This document shows positions 36,468 through 45,733 of a stretch of DNA of 64,000 nucleotides, piece by piece. The notes under the pieces are model-generated. The model searched no databases and had not been told where the DNA came from. It worked only from the letters and a program-made list of their open reading frames with translations. The first letter of the stretch is position 1; the number at the start of each line of letters is the position of its first letter. A program made the translations under genes and the position numbers. Source of the stretch: Kiloniellales bacterium (lineage in GTDB: Bacteria; Pseudomonadota; Alphaproteobacteria; Kiloniellales; JAKSBE01); NCBI GenBank assembly GCA_030066685.1, contig JASJBF010000018.1, positions 62,001 to 126,000 on the forward strand, read 5' to 3'.

Positions 36468-37456
36468 GCGCCCCGGTCCTCGAGGCGGCCGAGCTGGCCC
36501 GCCACTACGAGGTGCGGCGCGGCTTCCTCGCCGGCAGCGCGACGGTCAAGGCCCTGGCCGGCGCGTCCTTCCGGCTGGCGCCGGGCAAGACCCTGGCGGT
36601 GGTTGGCGAGTCCGGCTGCGGCAAGTCGACTCTGGCCCGCCTGGTCACCCAGATCGAGCGGCCGACCGCGGGCCGGCTGATCATCGACGGCCGGGATGTG
36701 ACCGAGGCGGGTACGGCCGAGCTTCATGAGATCCGCAAGGTGGTCCAGATCGTCTTCCAAGACCCCTTCGGCTCGCTCAACCCGCGCAAGAAGGTGGGCG
36801 CGATCCTGGAAGAGCCGCTGGTCATCAACACCTCCATGAGCGCCGCCGAGCGGGCCGAGCGGGCGCGCGAGATGATGGCCAAGGTCGGGCTGCGGCCGGA
36901 GCACTACAACCGCTATCCGCACATGTTTTCCGGCGGCCAGCGACAGCGCATCGCCATCGCCCGGGCGCTGATGCTGCAGCCCCGGATCCTGGTCGCCGAC
37001 GAGCCGGTCTCGGCCTTGGACGTCTCGATCCAGGCCCAGGTCCTGAACCTGCTGATGGACCTTCAGGAGGAGTTCAACCTGGCCTATCTCTTCATCTCCC
37101 ACGACCTCTCGGTGGTGCGCCACCTCTGCGACGAGGTCATGGTGATGTACCTGGGCCGGCCGGTGGAGCAGGGCGCTCGCGATGCGATCTTCGAACGGCC
37201 CGCGCACCCCTATACCCGCGCCCTCCTGGCCAGCACGCCGGCGGTGGACCCGCAGCGACGGCACGAGCGGATCGCGCTCAAGGGCGAGTTGCCCTCGCCC
37301 CTGGACCCGCCGCCGGGCTGCGCCTTCCACCGCCGCTGTCCGCACGCGACCGAGGCCTGCAGCCGCGAGCTGCCCGAGTTGCGCGCCTTCGACGGCCGCC
37401 AGGTCGCCTGCCACCATGCGGAGACGATCGCCGAGCCGGTCAGCGCGCAGGCCTGA
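36464..37456 (+). CDS. dppF: Peptide ABC transporter ATP-binding protein DppF-like
   Basis: A 330-residue ATPase with Walker [10 protein letters not shown], signature [15 protein letters not shown] and Walker [13 protein letters not shown]. The C-terminal oligopeptide extension has [15 protein letters not shown]. It is the second ATPase of the transporter and ends the operon. Two palindromic elements follow within 200 bp. Confidence 0.94.
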   Translation: MSAPVLEAAELARHYEVRRGFLAGSATVKALAGASFRLAPGKTLAVVGESGCGKSTLARLVTQIERPTAGRLIIDGRDVTEAGTAELHEIRKVVQIVFQDPFGSLNPRKKVGAILEEPLVINTSMSAAERAERAREMMAKVGLRPEHYNRYPHMFSGGQRQRIAIARALMLQPRILVADEPVSALDVSIQAQVLNLLMDLQEEFNLAYLFISHDLSVVRHLCDEVMVMYLGRPVEQGARDAIFERPAHPYTRALLASTPAVDPQRRHERIALKGELPSPLDPPPGCAFHRRCPHATEACSRELPELRAFDGRQVACHHAETIAEPVSAQA

Positions 37457-37528
37457 CCCGCGCCATTACAGCTATTGCGAGAAAGTTCCTGAGGCTAGCC
37501 TGTTGGTCGTGCGCTCGCCCGGGGATCC

Positions 37529-37580
37529 TAGCGCACTTCCCGATTAGACGCGTTCGCGTCTGGCCGGGAATAGTGCGCTA
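37529..37580. repeat. 52-bp TAG...CTA palindromic element (copy 3)
   Basis: Outer arms TAGCGCACT and AGTGCGCTA, middle arms CCCG/CGGG, inner hairpin GACGCG-TT-CGCGTC. It has the same 52-bp length and TAG/CTA ends as the element at 18582 but a different stem sequence. Confidence 0.85.
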
Positions 37581-37592
37581 TCACTCTGAAGG

Positions 37593-37654
37593 TAGGGCAT
37601 TACATCCGGCCAGATGGATCGCGAAGCGATTCTATCTGATCGGATAATGCCCTA
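37593..37654. repeat. 62-bp TAG...CTA palindromic element (copy 4)
   Basis: Outer arms TAGGGCATTA and TAATGCCCTA, then TCCG/CGGA, CAGAT/ATCTG and ATCGC-GAA-GCGAT stems. Located 12 bp after the previous palindrome, repeating the paired arrangement seen at 18582-18682. Confidence 0.85.
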
Positions 37655-37708
37655 GGCGCCGGAGATCCGGGGCGATGGTGAAGCGGTGCAACAGGAAGGC
37701 GGGACGCG

Positions 37709-38152
37709 GTGCAGTTGGATCATTTCTCGCGCCTGGTGGCGGACGAGGTCTTCCAGCATTTTCCAGGTTGGCAGGCTTCGGCCCGGGTCCATCTCGACTC
37801 GGGCGAGACCGGCCATCTTTTCATCGAGGTGCCCGCGCCGGAGGGCGCCGATCTCCAGCCCACGCTCTACGTGATCACCAAGGCGAAGGTCATCACCGTC
37901 GGCGTCGATCACTACAACGGCCATTTCGGCCGCTTCACCAGCAGCGAGGAGGATCCGGACTGCCTGACCTGGCTCCGGAGGTTCCTGGCCGAGGAGATCG
38001 TAATCGTCTCCTGGTGGTCGGGCACAAACCTGCGCGGCGCGACCTGGAGCCAGCCGGACCTGCTTCCGGCGGCCCCCACGGACTGCCGGCCCTACGACCG
38101 GGTCCGGGTCCGCTCCTGGCGCGGCAGCCACGACCAGGACCTCGGCGCCTGA
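37709..38152 (+). CDS. Hypothetical protein, small cytosolic
   Basis: A 147-residue protein from a GTG start preceded by GGAAGG. It has no signal or membrane segment, with alternating beta/helix character (YVITKAKVITVGVDHYNGHF) and a Trp-rich C-terminal half. I do not recognise the family. It lies between the paired palindromes and a converging cyclophilin gene, with a GC hairpin at 38172-38200 between the two. Codon use resembles its neighbours. Confidence 0.65.
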   Translation: MQLDHFSRLVADEVFQHFPGWQASARVHLDSGETGHLFIEVPAPEGADLQPTLYVITKAKVITVGVDHYNGHFGRFTSSEEDPDCLTWLRRFLAEEIVIVSWWSGTNLRGATWSQPDLLPAAPTDCRPYDRVRVRSWRGSHDQDLGA

Positions 38153-38171
38153 CCCCTGCGACGCTGTCGAA

Positions 38172-38200
38172 GCCGGCCGGACCCTCCAGGTTCGGCCGGC
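38172..38200. terminator. GC hairpin between converging genes
   Basis: GCCGGCCG and CGGCCGGC are perfect 8-bp arms with a 13-base loop. It sits in the 57-bp gap between the hypothetical gene and the cyclophilin gene. No T-run follows, so termination is only likely. Confidence 0.45.
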
Positions 38201-38209
38201 CCGCTGCGA

Positions 38210-38788
38210 CTACTGAACGTCGGCGGCGACCTTCAGCGAGATCATCTTGTCCGGGTTCTGGACCGTGCCGCTGCGGTCGCTCTCCGGCGCCTTCTTGATC
38301 AGGTCGACGAACTGCATGCCCTCGACGACCTTGCCGAAGACCGTGTACTGGCCGTTCAGGAAGGAGGCCGGCGCGAAGCAGATGAAGAACTGGCTGTTGG
38401 CGCTGTTGGGGTTCTGGGACCGCGCCATGCCGAGGGTGCCGCGCTCGAAAGGCCGGTCGGAGAATTCCGCCGGCAGGTCGGGCTTGTCCGAGCCGCCGCG
38501 TCCGGTCCCGGTCGGGTCGCCGGTCTGGGCCATGAAGCCGCCGATGACGCGGTGGAAGACGATCCCGTCGTAGAAGCCCGCGCGCGCCAGCTCCTTGATC
38601 CGGGCGACGTGCTTGGGCGCGACGTCGGGGTAGAGCTCGATCACGACCTTGCCGTCCTTAAGCTCCAGGATCAGGGTGTTTTCCGGATCTGAGGCGGCGC
38701 CGGCCCCCTCGCTGCCTTGGGTCATGGTGAGAGCTCCCGCAAATAGCACTGTCAGGACGAAGGTGGTCAGCCGGCGGCCTGCCGTCAT
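38210..38788 (-). CDS. Exported cyclophilin-type peptidyl-prolyl isomerase
   Basis: A 192-residue protein with an N-terminal signal peptide ([20 protein letters not shown]) and a cyclophilin domain. Active-site blocks are [20 protein letters not shown] (Arg in FHR), [20 protein letters not shown] and [16 protein letters not shown]. It speeds proline isomerisation, probably in the periplasm. It overlaps the icd stop by four bases and is co-transcribed with icd. Confidence 0.93.
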   Translation of the reverse strand: MTAGRRLTTFVLTVLFAGALTMTQGSEGAGAASDPENTLILELKDGKVVIELYPDVAPKHVARIKELARAGFYDGIVFHRVIGGFMAQTGDPTGTGRGGSDKPDLPAEFSDRPFERGTLGMARSQNPNSANSQFFICFAPASFLNGQYTVFGKVVEGMQFVDLIKKAPESDRSGTVQNPDKMISLKVAADVQ

Positions 38789-39999
38789 TTCATCGCCTCC
38801 TGGAGGTTTTCGTCGATCTTGTCCATGAACTGGTCGGTGTTGAGCCAGGTCTGGTCCGGCCCGATCAGCAGGGCCAGGTCCTTGGTCATGAAACCGGATT
38901 CCACCGTGTCGATGCAGACCTTTTCCAGGGCTTCCGCGAAGTTCACGACGTCGGGCGTATCGTCAAAGCGTCCGCGATAGGCGAGCCCGCGGGTCCAGGC
39001 GAAGATCGAGGCGATGGGGTTCGTCGAGGTTTCCTTGCCCTGCTGGTGCAGGCGGTAGTGGCGGGTGACGGTGCCGTGGGCCGCCTCGGCCTCGATGGTG
39101 TTGCCATCAGGCGTCATCAGGACCGAGGTCATCAGGCCCAGCGAGCCGAAGCCCTGGGCCACCGTGTCGGACTGGACGTCGCCGTCGTAGTTCTTGCAGG
39201 CCCAGACGAAGCCGCCGGACCACTTCAGCGCGCAGGCCACCATGTCGTCGATCAGGCGGTGCTCGTAGGTGATGCCCTTGGCGTCGAACTTGTCCTTGAA
39301 CTCGGCGTCGAAGACCTCCTGGAAGAGGTCCATGAAGCGGCCGTCGTAGGCCTTGAGGATGGTGTTCTTGGTCGAGAGGTAGACCGGCCAGCCCAAGGCC
39401 AAGCCGTAGTTCATGCAGGCCCGGGCGAAGCCGCGGATCGATTCGTCGAGGTTGTACATCCCCATGGCGATGCCGGAATCGGGGAAGTCAAAGATCTCGT
39501 GGCTGATCACCTCGCCGCCGCCGGCCGGGGTGAAGGTCAGGGTCAGCTTGCCGGGGCCGGGCACCAGGAAGTCGGTCGCGCGGTACTGGTCGCCGAAGGC
39601 GTGGCGGCCGATCACGATCGGCTGGGTCCAGCCCGGCACCAGGCGCGGCACGTTGTCGCAGATGATCGGCTGGCGAAAGACGGTGCCGCCCAGGATGTTG
39701 CGGATCGTGCCGTTGGGCGAGCGCCACATCTTCTTCAGTCCGAACTCCTCGACCCGGGCCTCGTCGGGCGTGATGGTCGCGCACTTGACGCCGACCCCGT
39801 ACTGCTTGATGGCGTTGGCCGAGTCCACGGTGATCCGGTCGTCGGTGGCGTCCCGGCTCTGGACCGAGAGGTCGAAGTACTTCAGGTCGACATCGAGGTA
39901 GGGCAGGATCAGCTTGTCCTTGATCTTGGCCCAGATGATCCGCGTCATCTCGTCGCCGTCGAGTTCGACGAGCGGGGTCTTCACTTCGATTTTCGCCAT
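38785..39999 (-). CDS. icd: NADP-dependent isocitrate dehydrogenase
   Basis: A 404-residue protein starting [20 protein letters not shown], the eukaryote-like homodimeric IDH subfamily common in alphaproteobacteria. Substrate and metal-site segments are present ([51 protein letters not shown]). It oxidises isocitrate to 2-oxoglutarate in the TCA cycle, making NADPH. The open frame continues 75 bases upstream but the family start is clear. Confidence 0.96.
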   Translation of the reverse strand: MAKIEVKTPLVELDGDEMTRIIWAKIKDKLILPYLDVDLKYFDLSVQSRDATDDRITVDSANAIKQYGVGVKCATITPDEARVEEFGLKKMWRSPNGTIRNILGGTVFRQPIICDNVPRLVPGWTQPIVIGRHAFGDQYRATDFLVPGPGKLTLTFTPAGGGEVISHEIFDFPDSGIAMGMYNLDESIRGFARACMNYGLALGWPVYLSTKNTILKAYDGRFMDLFQEVFDAEFKDKFDAKGITYEHRLIDDMVACALKWSGGFVWACKNYDGDVQSDTVAQGFGSLGLMTSVLMTPDGNTIEAEAAHGTVTRHYRLHQQGKETSTNPIASIFAWTRGLAYRGRFDDTPDVVNFAEALEKVCIDTVESGFMTKDLALLIGPDQTWLNTDQFMDKIDENLQEAMK

Positions 40000-40115
40000 C
40001 TTCCCTCTCCAGCGGCCCCCGGCCCGCGCGCGCGGACCGGCGCGGCAAGATAGCAGGCAGGATCGACATGGCAAGCGGGGCTCCCGCCCGTGTCGCCTGC
40101 CGCCTTGCAGTTAGG

Positions 40116-40718
40116 TTAGAGCTTTCGCGAATCCACTTTGAGGCGAGGCGGTGCGGCCGCCGCCAGGGCCTGGAAAAGGGCGTCGATGCTGTCTACGACC
40201 TGGAAGAGATGCCGGTGCTGCGGGCGCACGAAGCCGGCCTCGGCCTGATGCGCGACCATTTCCAGCAGCGGGTCCCAGTAGCCGTCGAGGTTGACCAGCA
40301 GGACCGGCGCGTCGTGCAGGCCGAGCTGCTTCCAGGTGACGATCTCGAAGGTCTCGTCCAATGTCCCGAGGCCGCCCGGCAGGGCGCAGAAGGCGTCGGA
40401 CAGCTCGAACATCCGCATCTTGCGCACGTGCATGGAGTCGACGATCTCGAGCCGGGTCAGGCCGTCGTGACCGACCTCCTGATCCTGCAGGTGGCCGGGG
40501 ATGATGCCGATCACCTCGCCGCCGGCCTCCAGCGCGCCGTCGGCGACCGCGCCCATCATGCCGACCCGGCCGCCGCCGAAGACGATCCCGATGCCGCGTT
40601 CGGCGGCCGCCCGGCCGACCCGCCGCGCCGCCTCAAGGTAGCCCGGGTCGGCACCGTTCGAGGAACCGCAGTAGACGCAGAGGGCGGAAATCCCGGTCAC
40701 AACAGTGTGTCCTTTCAT
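40116..40718 (-). CDS. LOG family protein (lysine decarboxylase-like)
   Basis: A 200-residue Rossmann-fold protein with CVYCGSSNGADPGYLEAARR at the N-terminus, GGGRVGMMGAVADGAL, and the diagnostic PGGLGTLDETFEI motif. LOG proteins with this motif are nucleoside-5'-monophosphate phosphoribohydrolases in the family defined by cytokinin activation. The substrate here is not known. It is a single gene divergent from the cytochrome c' gene. Confidence 0.92.
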   Translation of the reverse strand: MKGHTVVTGISALCVYCGSSNGADPGYLEAARRVGRAAAERGIGIVFGGGRVGMMGAVADGALEAGGEVIGIIPGHLQDQEVGHDGLTRLEIVDSMHVRKMRMFELSDAFCALPGGLGTLDETFEIVTWKQLGLHDAPVLLVNLDGYWDPLLEMVAHQAEAGFVRPQHRHLFQVVDSIDALFQALAAAAPPRLKVDSRKL

Positions 40719-40878
40719 TGGACTTGGAAGAGCATCGCGTTAACCTGATTCGAGCCGGCACGACAAGGGCCGGCTGCTTGCCCCGAGGTACGGCCGGGAA
40801 TAAGCGGCCCGGGACACGGGTTTATCCGGGTGTTACCCCTCCCGCAGGGTAGCGCGATTTCCAATCAGGGGAGAGAAA

Positions 40879-41334
40879 ATGAACAAGCTTGCAGCAGTCC
40901 TGTGTATCGCGGCCGCCCTGGGGCTCAGCACCCAGGCGCTGGCGGTCGACGAGCCCGAGAACGTCATCAAGTACCGCCAGGCCGTGATGAAGGCGATCGG
41001 CGGCCACATGGCTTCAATTGCGAGTGTGGTCAAGGGCCAGGTCTCCTACACGGATCACGTGGCGGGTCATGCCAACAGCATCAATGCCATGTCGAAGAAC
41101 GTGACCGCGGTCTTTCCCAAGGGGACCGACAACGGCAGCCACAAGACCGCGGCGCTACCCAAGATCTGGGAAGACTGGGCCGGCTTCGAGAAGGCGGCGC
41201 AGGCGCTGGATGCCGCATCGGCCAACCTGGCCAGCGTCGCCGCAAGCGGCGACAAGCAGAAGCTCGCCGCCGCCTTCGGCGACCTGGGCAAGGCTTGCGG
41301 CGGCTGCCACAAGCCCTATCGGGTCAAGAAGTAG
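40879..41334 (+). CDS. Cytochrome c'
   Basis: A 151-residue periplasmic protein with signal peptide NKLAAVLCIAAALGLSTQAL and mature four-helix bundle. The single haem site near the C-terminus is KACGGCHKPYRVKK, placing haem as in cytochrome c'. These proteins bind NO or CO and can protect against nitrosative stress. The next gene is a dihaem cytochrome c 12 bp downstream, so the pair is probably co-transcribed. Confidence 0.92.
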   Translation: MNKLAAVLCIAAALGLSTQALAVDEPENVIKYRQAVMKAIGGHMASIASVVKGQVSYTDHVAGHANSINAMSKNVTAVFPKGTDNGSHKTAALPKIWEDWAGFEKAAQALDAASANLASVAASGDKQKLAAAFGDLGKACGGCHKPYRVKK

Positions 41335-41346
41335 ATTGGACCGGCC

Positions 41347-42276
41347 TTGCGTGATCCCAGGAAGGGCAGGAGCCGCAGCGTCCGGCGGGGGCGGGGCCGC
41401 CTCGCCTGCTTCGCGGTTCTCGGCGTTCTCGGCCTTGCGGCGCTTGCGAGGAGCGCAGCCGCCCAGGGCAATTCCGGGCCGGGCGATGCGGCAAGAGGCG
41501 AATACCTCTTCCGTGCGGCCGGCTGCTATGCCTGCCACACCCGTCCGGTGTCGGGGGCGCGGCCGCTGGCTGGCGGCCGCGCCTTCACGACCCCCTACGG
41601 CACCTTCTATTCGCCCAACATAACTCCGGACCCCGAGCACGGGATCGGCCGCTGGGCGCTGACCGACTTCGCCCGGGCGCTGCGCCTCGGCGAGGCCCCG
41701 GACGGCAGCCACTACTTCCCGGCTTTCCCTTTTCCCTCCTACACCGGGATGCAGAACCAGGACCTTGCGGACCTCTGGGCCTATCTTCAGGGCGTCGATC
41801 CCGCTCCCGAGCCCAACATTGCACACGAGCTCGATTTCCCCTTTGGATTCCGTTTCCTGGCCGGCGTGTGGAAATGGCTGTTCTTCGAGCCCGGCGCCTT
41901 CCAGCCCGTCCCCGAAAAGGACGCCCAGTGGAACCGCGGCGCCTATCTGGTCCGGCATCTCGGCCATTGCGGCGAATGCCACACCCCACGCAACGCCCTC
42001 GGCGCCCTCGACGGCGACCGCCAGCTCGCCGGCACCCTCAAGGGACCCGACGGCAAGAAGGTGCCGAACATCACGCCGCATCCCGGCGACGGGATCGGCG
42101 AATGGTCGGAGTCGGATCTGACCTTTTTCCTGCAGCTCGGCGTCATGCCGGACGGCGACGTCGCCGGCGGTTCGATGGAGGACGTGATCCGCGAGGGCAC
42201 CGGGCACCTGACCGAAAACGACCGCAAGGCGATCGCAGCTTACCTGAAATCGCTGCCGGAACAGCCAGGGCCTTGA
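41347..42276 (+). CDS. Dihaem cytochrome c
   Basis: About 309 residues from a TTG start (uncertain), with an Arg-rich N-terminus and hydrophobic signal segment ending near AAAQG. There are two CXXCH haem sites, CYACH and CGECH, each followed by GGRAFTTPYGTFYSPNITPD- or KGPDGKKVPNITPHPGDG-like stretches with axial Met candidates. It resembles the cytochrome subunits that accept electrons from membrane-bound dehydrogenases. The donor is not in the window. Confidence 0.88.
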   Translation: MRDPRKGRSRSVRRGRGRLACFAVLGVLGLAALARSAAAQGNSGPGDAARGEYLFRAAGCYACHTRPVSGARPLAGGRAFTTPYGTFYSPNITPDPEHGIGRWALTDFARALRLGEAPDGSHYFPAFPFPSYTGMQNQDLADLWAYLQGVDPAPEPNIAHELDFPFGFRFLAGVWKWLFFEPGAFQPVPEKDAQWNRGAYLVRHLGHCGECHTPRNALGALDGDRQLAGTLKGPDGKKVPNITPHPGDGIGEWSESDLTFFLQLGVMPDGDVAGGSMEDVIREGTGHLTENDRKAIAAYLKSLPEQPGP

Positions 42277-42364
42277 AGGGGCTGAGCATTGCGCCGGCCC
42301 CCCCGGCGTACTAGGTTGCTGGATCTGGCGGCGACGCCTGGAAGCCTTTGGAGAACCGCGACCG

Positions 42365-43477
42365 GTGAAACGAAGTCTCGTTATCGCTGCGGTTTTTGCC
42401 TTTCTCGCCCTGTTAGCCTTCGGCCTTTGGCAAATTCACGACCGGCAGGCCGGCGACGCCCCTGTCGCGTCGCAGCCTTCTTCTTCCGGCGCGGAAACCG
42501 CGACCGCGCCCACGCCGGGCGCCGGCGGCGAGGCGGGAACCTCGGGCGGCGACCCGGCGCCGGAGCAGGGCGAGCCGGCGACCGGAGTCGGGCCGCAGAC
42601 CGCGGCGCTTCCGCCCGCGGATTCCGACCCACCGGCCGCCGGCCCCGGCCTGGTCCCGCCGAGCTTCGACGTGGTGCGGGTCGAGCCGAACGGCGACGCG
42701 GTCATGGCCGGACGGGCGCCGCCGGCCAGCGCGATCACCATCACCGACAACGGCGAGGTCTACGGCCGCGCGGAGAGCAACCGCCGCGGCGAATGGACCT
42801 TCGTGTCGGAGTTCCCGCTGGCGCCGGGCAATCACGAGATCAGCCTCTGGGCCGAGACCCCCGACGGCATCCGCATCGAGTCGGAAGAGGTCGTCGTCAT
42901 CGCCGTGCCCGAGCCGCAGATTGCAGAGGCTGGCGGCCCGGCCCAGACCCCGGTCACCGTCCTGATCCCCAAGAGCGGCGAGGGTCCCAGCACGGTGCTG
43001 CAGGCGCCGCGCGGCGAGGGCATCGCGGTCAACGACCTGGTCCTGGAGGCGATCGACTACGACGTCGCCGGCCGGCTCATCGTCAGCGGCCGGGCGACTC
43101 CCGGCGGCCAGGTCATCGCCTACCTGGACAACCGGCCCCTGGGCGGCGCGGTGGTGAGTGAGGAAGGTCGCTGGAGCGTCACCAGCCCGGAGGCCCTGGC
43201 ACCGGGCCTGCACGAGCTGCGCATCGACCAGATCGATTCCGGCGGCAAGGTGATTGCCCGGGTTCAGACCCCGCTGTCGCGCTCCCAGCTGCTGACCCAG
43301 CTGCCCGGCGACCAGTTCTTCATCGTCCAGCCCGGCAACAGCCTGTGGCGGATCGCCCGCGGCGCCTACGGAACGGGCCAGCGCTACACCATGATCTTCG
43401 AGGCCAACAAGGACCAGATCCGCAATCCGGACCTGATCTATCCAGGGCAGATCTTCGTGCTGCCCTCGAGCGAGTAG
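42365..43477 (+). CDS. Membrane-anchored LysM domain protein
   Basis: A 370-residue protein from a GTG start, with one N-terminal membrane helix (VIAAVFAFLALLAFGLWQI), a long Pro/Gly/Ala-rich linker, and two Ig-like beta segments (VVRVEPNGDAVMAGRAPPAS, and VAGRLIVSGRATPGGQVIAY). The C-terminal LysM domain reads FIVQPGNSLWRIARGAYGTG and LIYPGQIFVLP. It should bind peptidoglycan from the inner membrane. Family members are common in alphaproteobacteria; a precise role is not established here. Confidence 0.9.
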   Translation: MKRSLVIAAVFAFLALLAFGLWQIHDRQAGDAPVASQPSSSGAETATAPTPGAGGEAGTSGGDPAPEQGEPATGVGPQTAALPPADSDPPAAGPGLVPPSFDVVRVEPNGDAVMAGRAPPASAITITDNGEVYGRAESNRRGEWTFVSEFPLAPGNHEISLWAETPDGIRIESEEVVVIAVPEPQIAEAGGPAQTPVTVLIPKSGEGPSTVLQAPRGEGIAVNDLVLEAIDYDVAGRLIVSGRATPGGQVIAYLDNRPLGGAVVSEEGRWSVTSPEALAPGLHELRIDQIDSGGKVIARVQTPLSRSQLLTQLPGDQFFIVQPGNSLWRIARGAYGTGQRYTMIFEANKDQIRNPDLIYPGQIFVLPSSE

Positions 43478-43512
43478 ACGCGTCGGGCCGGGACGCCGCC
43501 GGGCTTCGGGAC

Positions 43513-44022
43513 CTACTGGATCCGGTCGCGGAGGGAACGCTGCGGCAGAACCTCGGTCAGGAAGCGCAAGTAGGGCAGGGCCTCTAGCAGCATGGCCGCG
43601 ATTGCCGCGAGCACCTGGCTGATGGTCGAGGGGCTCGGGCGCGGGCAGGCCGCCTCGAGCCGGAGGTGCTGCCGATCGTCGATGAGGATGCGGCCGTGCG
43701 GCAGGACGCCGGCGGCCCGGACCAGCTGCTGGGCGTAATGCCGGCCGAGGGGCGATTCCGCCGTGTAGGGCAGTTCGCCGAGATCGGCGGCAAGGCTGAT
43801 CCGATCGCTCCCGGCCCCGGAGATCTCGATGTCGAAGGGAACGCCGAGGTAGTGGAACCGGACATGCAGCGGCTTGCCCGGATCGCGCCGCGTCACCCGG
43901 CCGGCGTCGTCGAGCTCGACGGCGCCGAACTCCAAGGGCAGGTTCCGCTTGGCCAGGGCTTCGATGGTCGGGATGCCGGACTCGAAGAGCCGCTTGGCCG
44001 TTTCGTTCCGACCTTGTTCCAT
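43513..44022 (-). CDS. Hypothetical protein, conserved-looking
   Basis: A 169-residue protein without signal peptide. The central part (FHYLGVPFDIEISGAGSDRI, then LAADLGELPYTAES) looks like a compact beta domain; a hydrophobic C-terminal helix (VLAAIAAMLLEALPYLRFL) follows. I do not recognise a family. It converges with the LysM gene and diverges from psd. Codon use is normal, supporting a real gene. Confidence 0.7.
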   Translation of the reverse strand: MEQGRNETAKRLFESGIPTIEALAKRNLPLEFGAVELDDAGRVTRRDPGKPLHVRFHYLGVPFDIEISGAGSDRISLAADLGELPYTAESPLGRHYAQQLVRAAGVLPHGRILIDDRQHLRLEAACPRPSPSTISQVLAAIAAMLLEALPYLRFLTEVLPQRSLRDRIQ

Positions 44023-44233
44023 GCCGAGGGGCTTTCGATATCGGTGGAAATCTGTTTGTCTGTCCTTTAACTATCAGTCCAGATTTAAGGAGCGGTAAAA
44101 CCGCTGCCGTCGCCCAAGGTTTGGAATTGCTTAACCTTGTGGTCCTAGGCCTGGGCCCCGGCGCCTTGCCTTGGGCGCCTTGCCCGGCAACCTGGCCGGG
44201 ACGGCGGCCGCTTCGAACAGCGCGGAACCGAAC

Positions 44234-44920
44234 TTGCTGAAATACGTCATCTCTCCGATACACCCTGCGGGCTGGCCCTTTGTCGGCATCGCCCTTGCGA
44301 TCGCCGTCGTCCTGGGCCTGTTCTCGGGGCTGCTGTTCTGGCTCGGCCTCGCTCTGGTCCTGTTCTGCCTCTATTTCTTCCGCGACCCGACAAGGGTCAC
44401 GCCGCAGCGCCAGGGCTTGGTGGTCAGTCCCGCCGACGGCGTGGTGACGGCGATCGAGCGTGCGCCGCCGCCGCCCGAGCTGGGTCTGGAAGCCCATCCG
44501 CTGACTCGGATCAGCGTCTTTCTCAGCGTGCTGGACGTCCACGTGAACCGGGTGCCAGCCGACGGTACGGTGCTGACCTCGGCCTATCACCCCGGCCGCT
44601 TCTTCAATGCCGCGCTGGACAAGGCCTCTGAGCAGAACGAGCGGCAGTCGGTCAGCCTGAAGACCCCAGACGGCCGGATCATCGCCTTCGTGCAGATCGC
44701 CGGCCTGATCGCCCGGCGCATCATCTGCGACCTGAAGGAGGGCCAGGAGGTCCGCGCCGGCGAGCGCTTCGGCCTGATCCGCTTCGGCAGCCGGACCGAC
44801 GTCTACCTGCCGGACGGTACCGCGCCCCTGGTCGCGGTCGGCCAGCGCATGATCGGCGGCGAGACCGTCCTGGCCGACCTGGCGACCCAGGAAGGGCCGC
44901 GGCCGGGCGAGGTCCGCTAG
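44234..44920 (+). CDS. psd: Phosphatidylserine decarboxylase
   Basis: A 228-residue proenzyme, the short bacterial type. I chose the TTG giving [16 protein letters not shown], the usual start of alphaproteobacterial Psd; the frame is open 21 codons further. Two membrane helices follow. The self-cleavage/pyruvoyl site is in [14 protein letters not shown] (Gly-Ser). [19 protein letters not shown] is another family block. It makes phosphatidylethanolamine. Its stop is directly followed by the ATG of pssA. Confidence 0.94.
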   Translation: MLKYVISPIHPAGWPFVGIALAIAVVLGLFSGLLFWLGLALVLFCLYFFRDPTRVTPQRQGLVVSPADGVVTAIERAPPPPELGLEAHPLTRISVFLSVLDVHVNRVPADGTVLTSAYHPGRFFNAALDKASEQNERQSVSLKTPDGRIIAFVQIAGLIARRIICDLKEGQEVRAGERFGLIRFGSRTDVYLPDGTAPLVAVGQRMIGGETVLADLATQEGPRPGEVR

Positions 44921-45715
44921 ATGAGCGGTGCGCGGCGGCGCCGCCTGCGGGTCCTGCCGATCTATCGGCTGATCCCCAACGCCATCACGTTGCTCGCCCT
45001 CTGTTCCGGGATCAGTGGCATGCGCTTCGCCCTCGAGGGGCGTTGGCAGATGGCGGTCGGGGCGATCATCCTCGCCGCCGTGCTGGACGGCCTCGACGGC
45101 CGGATCGCCCGCTTGGTCGGCAGCACGACCAAGATGGGCGCGGAGCTCGACTCGCTGTCGGACGTGGTCAGCTTCGGGGTGGCGCCGGCCATGATCGTCT
45201 ACCTCTGGGCGCTGCAGGATCTGCGCGGTTTCGGCTGGGCGGTCGCCCTGGTCTTCGCAATCTGCTGCGCCCTACGCCTGGCCCGATTCAACGCCGGGCT
45301 CGACGAGGAAGACCCGCCGCCCTGGTCGCACCAGTATTTCACCGGCGTGCCAGCGCCGGCCGGCGGCCTGCTGCTGCTCCTGCCGCTGGTGGTGACCTTT
45401 GAATTCGAGTCCGCCTTCTTCGCCTCGGCCTGGGTCAACGCCCTGATGGCGATGCTGGTCGGCGGCCTGATGGTCAGCCGTCTGCCGACTTTCTCGCTCA
45501 AGGGCGTCAAGGTGCCGATGCGCCACGCCTGGCTGACCCTGCTGGGCTTCGGCGCCTTCGCCGCCTTCCTGCTGTCCAACCTCTGGCTGACCCTGCTTTG
45601 CACCGGGGTGATCTACCTCGGCTCGATCTTCTTCGCCTACCACAGCTTCCGCCGCGTGCAGGCGCGCTCGCTCGGCGCGGACTCCTCCGCGGTTGCGGAA
45701 GACGCCCACGACTGA
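44921..45715 (+). CDS. pssA: CDP-diacylglycerol-serine O-phosphatidyltransferase
   Basis: A 264-residue integral membrane protein with about eight helices. The CDP-alcohol phosphatidyltransferase motif is DGLDGRIARL, continuing through GAELDSLSD with the conserved D-x3-D. It makes phosphatidylserine, the substrate of Psd encoded directly upstream. The two enzymes form the phosphatidylethanolamine branch and are translated from adjacent frames. Confidence 0.95.
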   Translation: MSGARRRRLRVLPIYRLIPNAITLLALCSGISGMRFALEGRWQMAVGAIILAAVLDGLDGRIARLVGSTTKMGAELDSLSDVVSFGVAPAMIVYLWALQDLRGFGWAVALVFAICCALRLARFNAGLDEEDPPPWSHQYFTGVPAPAGGLLLLLPLVVTFEFESAFFASAWVNALMAMLVGGLMVSRLPTFSLKGVKVPMRHAWLTLLGFGAFAAFLLSNLWLTLLCTGVIYLGSIFFAYHSFRRVQARSLGADSSAVAEDAHD

Positions 45716-45733
45716 GCACTCTTTGGTATCGAG

